From assembly GCF_024160145.1 (NCBI RefSeq), contig NZ_JAMYWQ010000007.1:62001-126000 (forward strand): a DNA stretch of 64,000 nucleotides, given 5' to 3'. Shown here in pieces: positions 58,249-64,000 of the stretch. The first letter of the stretch is position 1, and each line of letters opens with the position of its first letter. The notes beneath the pieces are model-generated. The model searched no databases. It was not told where the DNA came from and saw only the letters and a list, made by a program, of their open reading frames with translations. Origin of the DNA: Serratia nevei (GTDB lineage Bacteria; Pseudomonadota; Gammaproteobacteria; Enterobacterales; Enterobacteriaceae). Both the position numbers and the translations under genes were made by a program.

Positions 58249-59631
58249 ATGTCTTATCGCAGCAAAGTGGCAATCGTCTATCTGCTCGGCTTTTTCGTCG
58301 ATCTGATCAATATGTTTATCGCCAACGTCGCCTACCCCGCCATCGGCCAGGCGATGCGGGCGTCGGTTAGCCAACTGGCGTGGGTCAGCAACGGCTATAT
58401 TCTCGGCCTGACGCTGGTGATCCCGCTCAGCGCCTGGCTGGCGCAGCGCATCGGCGGGCGGCGGGTGTTCCTGCTGTCGCTGGCGCTGTTCCTACTGGCT
58501 ACCCTCGGCGCGGGCAACGCCGACAGCATCGGCACGCTGATCGGCTGGCGCACCCTGCAGGGCATGGGCGGCGGCTTGCTGATCCCCATCGGCCAGACGC
58601 TGACCTACCAGCTGTACCGCAGCCATGAACGCGCCGGGCTGTCGGCGGCCATCATGCTGGTGGGGCTGCTGGCACCGGCGCTGTCACCGGCGCTCGGCGG
58701 CTGGCTCGTCGATCGGCTGGACTGGCGCTGGGTGTTTTTCGCCAACCTGCCGCCGGCGGCTCTGGCGCTGACGCTGGCGGCGCGGTGGCTGCGCGCGGAA
58801 GCACCTGAGACGGTGCGTAAACCGCTCGACGGCAAAGGACTGCTGAGCGCCTGCGCGGCGTTGACGCTGCTGCTGCTCGGCCTGACCCGGCTGAGCGAGG
58901 CCGGCCGGCAGGCTTCCGGCGCGGCGCTGCTGGCCGCCGGCCTGCTGGTGCTGGCGTACTATCTGCGTCATAGCCTGCGCGCGCCGCAGCCGCTGCTGAA
59001 CCTGCGGCTGGTCGCCGATCCGCTGCTGCGCAACGCCATGGCGGTTTATTTGTGCATTCCCGGCCTGTTCATCGGCGTCAGCCTGGTGGCGATGCTGTAT
59101 CTGCAAAACCAGCTGGGGATGCCCGCCGCCCAGGTCGGTGGCCTGATGCTGCCCTGGGCGCTGGCGTCGTTTCTCGCCATCACGCTGACCGGCAAAACCT
59201 TTAACCGGCTCGGCCCACGGCCGCTGCTGATCGCCGGCTGCCTGTTGCAAGGTGCCGGCATGCTGGCGCTGGCGCAGATCGACTTGGCAGGGCAGCACGC
59301 GTTGCAGATCGTCGCCTTCGCCCTGATGGGGTTCGGCGGCAGCCTGTGCAGCAGCACCGCGCAGAGCAGCGCATTCCTGCAGATCCCCGACGCTCAGTTG
59401 GCGGACGCCAGCGCGCTGTGGAACATCAACCGCCAGCTCAGTTTTTGCCTCGGCGTAGCGCTGCTCAGCCTGTTGCTGAATCTGCTGCTGAGCGTGTTGC
59501 CGCCCGCGGTGGCCTACCGCACCTGCTTCATCCTGGCGGGCGCCAGCGTATTTATCCCGCTGCTGCTGTGCCTGCGCCTCGCCAACCGCGCCATCGTGCG
59601 CCGACTCAACGCTCAACAGGAGATGTTATGA
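58249..59631 (+). CDS. DHA2-type MFS multidrug transporter
   Basis: A 460-residue transporter with about 14 membrane segments. NMFIANVAYPAIGQAMRASVSQLAWVSNGYILGLTLVIPLSAWLAQRIGGRRVF and GWRTLQGMGGGLLIPIGQTLTY (motif C region) are typical of the EmrB/MdtD drug:H+ antiporter group. It is divergent from a LysR gene and coupled to a small SnoaL-like gene by an ATGA overlap. Substrate unknown. Confidence 0.9.
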   Translation: MSYRSKVAIVYLLGFFVDLINMFIANVAYPAIGQAMRASVSQLAWVSNGYILGLTLVIPLSAWLAQRIGGRRVFLLSLALFLLATLGAGNADSIGTLIGWRTLQGMGGGLLIPIGQTLTYQLYRSHERAGLSAAIMLVGLLAPALSPALGGWLVDRLDWRWVFFANLPPAALALTLAARWLRAEAPETVRKPLDGKGLLSACAALTLLLLGLTRLSEAGRQASGAALLAAGLLVLAYYLRHSLRAPQPLLNLRLVADPLLRNAMAVYLCIPGLFIGVSLVAMLYLQNQLGMPAAQVGGLMLPWALASFLAITLTGKTFNRLGPRPLLIAGCLLQGAGMLALAQIDLAGQHALQIVAFALMGFGGSLCSSTAQSSAFLQIPDAQLADASALWNINRQLSFCLGVALLSLLLNLLLSVLPPAVAYRTCFILAGASVFIPLLLCLRLANRAIVRRLNAQQEML

Positions 59632-60008
59632 ACCCGTATTTTACCGAAGTGATCGACGCCCACATCGCCATTGAACGCTGGCTGGGCAAAGGAAGCGGAG
59701 AAGAACAGGCGCTGCTGGCGCGCTTTACGCCGGATTTCAGCATGATCGCGCTGAGCGGCGCCGCGTTGGATTTCACCGCGCTGTGCGTTTTTTTCCACGC
59801 GCATCGTGCCGCCAAACCGGGATTGGAAATCGTGATAGAAGAGATGAAGCTGGTGGCCGAATGGCCGACGGGCGCGGTAGTCAGCTACCGGGAAAAACAG
59901 AGTCTGCCGGGGCAAAGCGCTACGTTGCGCTATTCCACGGTGGTCTTTGAACGTCAGCCCAACGCGCTCGGCTGGCGGCATTTGCACGAAACCGCCGCGG
60001 CGCAATAA
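59628..60008 (+). CDS. DUF4440/SnoaL-like small protein
   Basis: A 126-residue protein (VIDAHIAIERWLGKGSGEEQALLARFTPDFSMIALSGAALDFTALCVFF, ending GWRHLHETAAAQ) that looks like the cone-shaped NTF2/SnoaL fold of DUF4440. Its ATG overlaps the stop of the MFS gene, so both are made together. It may modify or bind the compound exported by the transporter; this is an inference. Confidence 0.82.
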   Translation: MNPYFTEVIDAHIAIERWLGKGSGEEQALLARFTPDFSMIALSGAALDFTALCVFFHAHRAAKPGLEIVIEEMKLVAEWPTGAVVSYREKQSLPGQSATLRYSTVVFERQPNALGWRHLHETAAAQ

Positions 60009-60107
60009 TTACAGAAAGCTGCCGGCCAAAAACAGTTCCCAGCCGACTACCACCCCGCACAGGGCCACCGCGCTGAAAATGACTTCAAACAGATAGCGAT
60101 TGATCAT
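60009..60107 (-). CDS. ydgU: Small membrane peptide, YdgU-like
   Basis: A 32-codon ORF, ATG at 60107, stop at 60009. It has one membrane helix (about 8-28), and starts MINRYLFEVIF with ALCGVVVGWEL following. E. coli YdgU, an acid-inducible small membrane protein encoded just downstream of asr, has the same layout (RYRFEFI then LC) at about the same size. The ribosome site is GAGG, 9 bases before the ATG. It lies 97 bases after asr, beyond a terminator. Too short for most gene finders. Confidence 0.65.
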   Translation of the reverse strand: MINRYLFEVIFSAVALCGVVVGWELFLAGSFL

Positions 60108-60120
60108 CGTTCGTCGCCTC

Positions 60121-60151
60121 AAAAGAAGACACCCGGAAGAACCGGGTGTCT
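60121..60151 (-). terminator. Terminator after asr
   Basis: On the minus strand a stem GACACCCGG / CCGGGTGTC with a five-base loop runs into TTCTTTT. It lies between asr and ydgU, so ydgU would be read only by read-through or from its own promoter. Confidence 0.8.
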
Positions 60152-60203
60152 GGAGTACGGGCTGGAGAGTGCGGAACCTCTCGGTTCCGCAAACATCACT
60201 TAA

Positions 60204-60554
60204 TTAAGCTTTTTTACCGGCTTTTTTGTGGTGTTTTTTAGCGGCCTGAGCTTTCTGCACTGGCGCTTTTTTGTGGTGCTTTTTAGCGGCCTGGGCTTTC
60301 TGAGCTGGCGCTTTTTTGTGGTGCTTTTTAGCGGCCTGAGCTTTCTGGGCTGGCGCTTTTTTGTGGTGCTTAGCTTTCTTGTGGTGCGTTGCTTTAGCTG
60401 GCGCTTTTTCAGCAGCAGCCGCTGGCGCAGCGGTAGTGGTGGTCGCAGCTGGTGCGGTGGTGGTAGCCGGAGCAGTAGCTGCAGTATCAGCAGCGAAAGC
60501 AACAGAAGACAGACCCATAGTGGCAGCAACGATCAGCGCTAATACTTTTTTCAT
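60204..60554 (-). CDS. asr: Acid shock protein
   Basis: A 116-residue periplasmic protein with a signal peptide (1-21, ending SSVAFA), an Ala/Thr/Pro-rich stretch to about residue 55, and a very basic His/Lys-rich C-terminal half. The basic half holds three copies of a 15-residue repeat ([15 protein letters not shown], 67-111). Asr is induced at low pH under RstA/PhoB-type control and is thought to buffer or protect periplasmic proteins. An RstA-like box lies upstream. Confidence 0.96.
   Translation of the reverse strand: MKKVLALIVAATMGLSSVAFAADTAATAPATTTAPAATTTTAAPAAAAEKAPAKATHHKKAKHHKKAPAQKAQAAKKHHKKAPAQKAQAAKKHHKKAPVQKAQAAKKHHKKAGKKA
60222..60356 (-). repeat. Three 45-base tandem repeats in asr
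   Basis: Codons 67-111 are three in-frame copies of a 45-base unit with a few differences, such as Ala to Val in the third copy. Such repeats can change in number between strains. Confidence 0.9.
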
Positions 60555-60656
60555 CTTTAAATCCTCAGAGTGTTGTTTCGGTAAGCTCCGGTGGAGCCGT
60601 TGAAACAGATACTAGTGGAATCAAACTGCCGTTTCCGTGAGTGATTGGTTTCGCCG

Positions 60657-60670
60657 AGTAACCAAATGTA
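60657..60670 (-). promoter_or_regulatory. RstA-box-like site upstream of asr
   Basis: On the minus strand TACATTTGGTTACT matches eleven of the twelve fixed bases of the RstA box TACATNTNGTTACA. It lies about 105 bases upstream of the asr start. RstA is a known asr activator in E. coli. Confidence 0.6.
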
Positions 60671-60750
60671 CAGCGTTTGTGTACAGAGCTTGTTAACCCT
60701 GCGCGCAGGTATATGCTGAAGGAAATACCCCGGCACAGGTCGTCCACATC

Positions 60751-61719
60751 ATGAAAACCGCCTCGCTGAAACATGCGCCCGGCCGCTTCGCCGGCCTGGC
60801 TCTCGCCGGTCTGCTGCTGTTGACGCTACTCTATCTGTTCGTGCGTCACTGGGCCGAGTTCGTGCAGTACTGCATTAACTTCCAGATTTACATGCACCGC
60901 TATCTGGTGCTTTATCTGCTGCAACAGCGCAACCATCAATACAGCGGCGGGCTGATGCTGATGCTGGCCAGCTTCGCTTACGGCTTCCTGCACTCCATCG
61001 GCCCCGGCCACGGCAAGTTTGTCATCACCACTTATCTGGCCACCCACCGCCAACAGCTGAACGCCAGCCGGCTGATCACCCTGCTGGGCAGCCTGATGCA
61101 AGGCGTAGTCGCCATTGTGTTCGTGGTGGTGCTGGCGGTGGCGCTCAACCTATCGATGGGCGATCTCAGCCTCAGCCGTTACTGGGTGGAAAAAGGCAGC
61201 GCGGTATTCATCGCCGTTTTTGGCCTGACGGTGATCCTGCGCGCCGGCGGCTGGCGCTGGCGGCGGCGGCCGATCATCAAAGCGCTGCACCCGGCCGACC
61301 ACGCGCATACGGCGGCGTGCGACTGCGGCCACCGGCATCAACCCAGCGCGGACGAACTGACCGGTGGCTGGCGCAATGCGCTGTGGCTGATCGTCTCCAT
61401 CGGCATTCGCCCATGCAGCGGCGCGATCCTGATTCTGGTGTTCGCCAACGCCATCGGCATGTTCACCTGGGGCGCGATCTCCGCCATGAGCATGGCGCTG
61501 GGCACCGGGCTGTCGATCATGATCCTCGCCACGCTGGTGCACCACGCGCGCGAGCGTTTTCTGGCCAACCAACCCGGCCTGACGGGCTATTATCTGGCGC
61601 AGGCGTCGCGTATCGCCGTGATGCTCGGCGGCGTGATCCTGATCCTGTTCGCGCTGGTGCTGTTCAATGCGGTGATCCCGGTCAGCGCCAACGGCGATTT
61701 TATCGCCGCCGGCTGCTAA
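60751..61719 (+). CDS. Nickel/cobalt (NicO-family) transporter
   Basis: A 322-residue inner-membrane protein with about seven membrane segments. YGFLHSIGPGHGKFVITTYLATH holds the NicO family HxxGPGHGK motif; a His-rich loop follows (HPADHAHTAACDCGHRH), then GIRPCSGAILILVFANAIGMF. The family moves Ni2+, Co2+ or, in ZevB types, zinc. The usual ZevA/DUF1007 partner is not beside it. Direction of transport is not known. Confidence 0.88.
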   Translation: MKTASLKHAPGRFAGLALAGLLLLTLLYLFVRHWAEFVQYCINFQIYMHRYLVLYLLQQRNHQYSGGLMLMLASFAYGFLHSIGPGHGKFVITTYLATHRQQLNASRLITLLGSLMQGVVAIVFVVVLAVALNLSMGDLSLSRYWVEKGSAVFIAVFGLTVILRAGGWRWRRRPIIKALHPADHAHTAACDCGHRHQPSADELTGGWRNALWLIVSIGIRPCSGAILILVFANAIGMFTWGAISAMSMALGTGLSIMILATLVHHARERFLANQPGLTGYYLAQASRIAVMLGGVILILFALVLFNAVIPVSANGDFIAAGC

Positions 61720-61811
61720 CGCCGATGAAATCGTCGTTTTTTTTGCGTTATCGTCACGCAAATCTCGGCATGGTCTACACTTAAACCACATGTGTCAAAA
61801 TGGAGAGCCGA

Positions 61812-62120
61812 ATGTTTAAGAAAGCGGAAAGAACAGAACGCGATATCGATCAGGACGTCACTCTGCTGGCCGATACGCTGGATGAAGTCTTACGCGAGTC
61901 CGGCGACAAGACCAAAGAGGAACTGAAAGAGCTGCACAGCAAGGCAAAAGGCGTGCTGCGCGACGCCCGAGCGCGCTTCAATGGTTCCACCAGTCTGACA
62001 CAGCAAGCGCGCGACGCGGTCGATCAGGCCGACAGCTATGTGCGTGACAAACCTTGGCAGGGCGTGGGGATCGGTGCCGCCGTCGGCATCGTGCTCGGCG
62101 TGCTGCTGGCCCGGCGTTAA
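61812..62120 (+). CDS. ElaB/YqjD family (DUF883) membrane-anchored protein
   Basis: A 102-residue protein: helical, charged N-terminal part (DIDQDVTLLADTLDEVLRESGDKTKEELKELHSKAKGVLRDARARF) and one C-terminal membrane segment with Gly repeats (GVGIGAAVGIVLGVLLARR). This is the ElaB/YqjD/YgaM layout; these proteins tie ribosomes to the membrane in stationary phase. The ATG at 61812 follows GGAGAG. Confidence 0.92.
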   Translation: MFKKAERTERDIDQDVTLLADTLDEVLRESGDKTKEELKELHSKAKGVLRDARARFNGSTSLTQQARDAVDQADSYVRDKPWQGVGIGAAVGIVLGVLLARR

Positions 62121-62158
62121 CACCCCTGCAGTCATAAAGATAAAACAGATGTGCGTCT

Positions 62159-62182
62159 GGCCCGCGAAATCGCGGGCCGTTT
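62159..62182 (+). terminator. Terminator between ElaB-like gene and MocR gene
   Basis: A stem GGCCCGCG / CGCGGGCC with a four-base loop, followed by GTTT; just before the convergent MocR stop. Confidence 0.72.
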
Positions 62183-63614
62183 AATTTGCGCGCCTGAACA
62201 GCTGCGCCAGCGCCTGCACCGCCCGCTCCGTCTCCTCTTGCCGGCTGAAATTGGCAAATCCCAACAGTAACCCCTGCCCCGCCGGATGGTCGATTTCCCA
62301 ATCCGACAACGCCTGCGCCGCCAGCCCCTGTTGCCGCGCTTGCGCCGCCAACGGCGCATCCGCCAGGCCGTCGCGCAGCCGGGCCAACAGCTGAATACCC
62401 CCCTGCTGCGGCACCACCGTCAGCCACGCCCCCAGCTGCCGCTCCAGCGCCTGCGTCAACCCTTCGCGCCGCTGGCGATACAGCGGCCGCATGCGTTTCA
62501 GATGCCGATAGAAGTGCCCCTGCCGAATAAAATCCGCCACGCCGGCCTGCAGCAGCGGCGGGCAGCCGCAGCCGCGCAACCGGCTGCTGCGCACAAACGC
62601 CTCCGTCAGGCCGGCGGGCACCACCAGATAAGCCATGCGCAGCGCCGGGAACAGCGTTTTGCTGAAGGTGCCGGCGTACAGCACCCGCCCCTGAACATCG
62701 AGGCTTTTCAACGGCGGCAACGGCCGCCCGTGATAGCGAAACTCGCTGTCGTAATCGTCTTCGAGGATCCAGGCCCCACGCTGCTGCGCCCAGTCGAGCA
62801 GCGCCATCCGCCGCATCAGGCTGAGCGAGACGCCGAGCGGGCTTTGATGGGTTGGCGTCACCACCGCCAACCGCGCCGCCGGCTCAATCAGGATACCGGC
62901 GGCCACGTCCATGCCTTGCTCATCCACCGGCACGGCAACCGGCCTGACACCGGCAATCCGCAGCAACGGGCGCGTGACCGGATAACCGGGATCTTCTATC
63001 CACACCGCGTCGCCGGCGTGCAACAGCGTCTCCGTCACCCAGTCCAGCAACGCAGGATAGCCGGCACAGAGGAAAATTTGCTCCGGCCGGCAGCTGATGC
63101 CGCGCGACAGATGCAGATAATGGGCGATCGCCTCGCGCAGTTCGGGCAGGCCGCCGGCCGGCGGCAGCGCCAGCGAAGCCACCGTAGAGCCGCGTAACCG
63201 GCGGGCGACAATGCGCTGCCACAACGCCCGTGGAAACGCATCCAGCGCCGGCACACCCAGTTGAAACGGCTGCAGCATGCCCTGCGGCTGCAGCGGATCG
63301 GGCGCCATCGTCGGCAACGATTCCGCAACCGGCGGCGTGCCCGGTGCTCTGGGCTGCAGCTGCGGCGAAACATAGGTTCCGGCCTGCCCGCGGCTCTGCA
63401 AGAAACCTTCGGCGATCAGCTGCGCGTAGGCGCTTTCCACCGTGGCGCGCGCCACGCCCAGATCGCTCGCCAACCCGCGCACCGAGGGCAGCCGGCGGCC
63501 CGCCGCCAGGTTGCCCTGGGCGATGGCGTCTTTAATCCGCCGATAAATCTGCCGGTACAGCGGTTCGGCAAGCTGGCTGTCCAGCCGCAGCGAAGTCAGA
63601 AAGGGTTGCATCAT
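62181..63614 (-). CDS. MocR/PdxR-type regulator (GntR helix-turn-helix plus aminotransferase fold)
   Basis: A 477-residue fusion. The N-terminal GntR domain (about 15-85) has LYRQIYRRIKDAIAQGNLAAGRRLPSVRGLASDLGVARATVESAYAQLIAEGFLQ. The C-terminal class I aminotransferase-like domain (about 115-470) has EDDYDSEFRYHG and SGTFSKTLFPALRM with the likely PLP-binding Lys. MocR proteins sense PLP or a PLP-amino acid adduct. It is divergent from the AhpD-like gene, its probable target. Confidence 0.93.
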   Translation of the reverse strand: MMQPFLTSLRLDSQLAEPLYRQIYRRIKDAIAQGNLAAGRRLPSVRGLASDLGVARATVESAYAQLIAEGFLQSRGQAGTYVSPQLQPRAPGTPPVAESLPTMAPDPLQPQGMLQPFQLGVPALDAFPRALWQRIVARRLRGSTVASLALPPAGGLPELREAIAHYLHLSRGISCRPEQIFLCAGYPALLDWVTETLLHAGDAVWIEDPGYPVTRPLLRIAGVRPVAVPVDEQGMDVAAGILIEPAARLAVVTPTHQSPLGVSLSLMRRMALLDWAQQRGAWILEDDYDSEFRYHGRPLPPLKSLDVQGRVLYAGTFSKTLFPALRMAYLVVPAGLTEAFVRSSRLRGCGCPPLLQAGVADFIRQGHFYRHLKRMRPLYRQRREGLTQALERQLGAWLTVVPQQGGIQLLARLRDGLADAPLAAQARQQGLAAQALSDWEIDHPAGQGLLLGFANFSRQEETERAVQALAQLFRRAN

Positions 63615-63710
63615 GGCCTGGTTAAATAATCATTTTATGGCCCTATAGCATAGACCATAAGGCCGCTACAGTAGCGTCATGATTTCGTTACCTACCAATT
63701 GAGGTTGACC

Positions 63711-64000
63711 ATGATTAAGCCACGTTTGAACTATGCCGAGCTGGCGCCCGCCCCGTACAAAAATATGGTGAGCGCGCTGATGGCGCTGGAGAAAGGCACC
63801 CTGGACAAGGCCACCATCGAGTTGATGTTTATGCGCGTATCGCAGATCAACGGCTGCGCCTACTGCCTGGACATGCACGGCAAAGCGCTGCGCGAAAGCG
63901 GCTTCAGCCACGCCAAACTCGATACGTTGGCGGGCTGGCGCGTCAGCCATGAATTCAGCGAGCGTGAACGCGCGGCGCTGGAGTGGGCCGAGTCGGTTAC
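63711..64000 (+). CDS. Carboxymuconolactone decarboxylase/AhpD-like protein (cut by right edge)
   Basis: The first 96 residues are visible. ELMFMRVSQINGCAYCLDMHGKALRESGF holds the AhpD-type Cys-x-x-Cys (CAYC) and His pattern of the alkylhydroperoxidase core. The ATG at 63711 follows GAGGTTGACC. It is divergent from a MocR gene with 96 bases between. The gene continues beyond the window. Confidence 0.9.
   Translation, partial: MIKPRLNYAELAPAPYKNMVSALMALEKGTLDKATIELMFMRVSQINGCAYCLDMHGKALRESGFSHAKLDTLAGWRVSHEFSERERAALEWAESV

Overview
The window looks like an ordinary chromosomal stretch of a Serratia species, most likely close to S. marcescens. It is GC-rich, and the order purL-mltF-tadA-pgpC ... 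yfhL-acpS-pdxJ-recO-era-rnc-lepB-lepA-rseCBA-rpoE-nadB-trmN-srmB ... grcA-ung-grpE-nadK-recN-bamE-rnfH-ratA-smpB-ssrA is the enterobacterial backbone. The phlAB phospholipase operon between srmB and grcA is typical of Serratia. These calls rest on recognising protein families and gene order by eye; no database search was run.

Layout. 1-8.8 kb: 5' part of purL with a PurR operator, mltF, tadA, a DUF2157 membrane protein, then a MurNAc use block (murQ-murP-pgpC on the minus strand, a YfhH/MurR-type RpiR regulator divergent) with two matched palindromes between. 9-10.5 kb: an AT-richer phosphoethanolamine transferase gene. 10.6-23.3 kb: yfhL, acpS-pdxJ-recO-era-rnc, lepB-lepA, an unrecognised membrane protein gene, the sigma-E operon rpoE-rseABC with a sigma-E promoter and a short leader ORF coupled to rpoE, and nadB. 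23.3-34.8 kb: trmN, srmB, phlAB, grcA with two FNR sites, ung, grpE with a sigma-32 promoter, nadK, recN with two LexA boxes, bamE, rnfH-ratA, smpB and tmRNA.

From 34.9 kb the content is accessory. It holds yiaW-yiaV with a DUF3313 lipoprotein and a LysR regulator, a permease/CyuA-like desulfidase pair, a PepSY membrane protein with a small His/Met-rich DUF2946 protein, and a seven-kilobase-scale operon (43.66-49.58 kb). That operon encodes a PTS EIIBC, a cytoplasmic Cys-type sulfatase, a GntR regulator, two DUF202 membrane proteins (YidH, YidG) and a radical-SAM sulfatase maturase with a SEC-C tail. I read it as an import and desulfation system for a sulfated sugar, and it is the most interesting system here. 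After it come small acetyltransferases, a methyltransferase, a decayed LysR pseudogene, several small DUF proteins (yodC, yjdI/yjdJ, DoxX, smrA), two MFS transporters with a LysR gene, the acid-shock pair asr-ydgU (ydgU is a 32-codon membrane peptide), a NicO-family transporter, an ElaB-like protein, a MocR regulator and the start of an AhpD-like gene running off the right edge.

Functional links: mltF releases cell-wall muropeptides while murP/murQ take up and break down MurNAc. The rpoE operon, bamE, lepB and lepA serve envelope biogenesis and stress. Both PTS permeases (MurP and the sulfatase-linked one) lack an EIIA domain and probably share the glucose EIIA (Crr).
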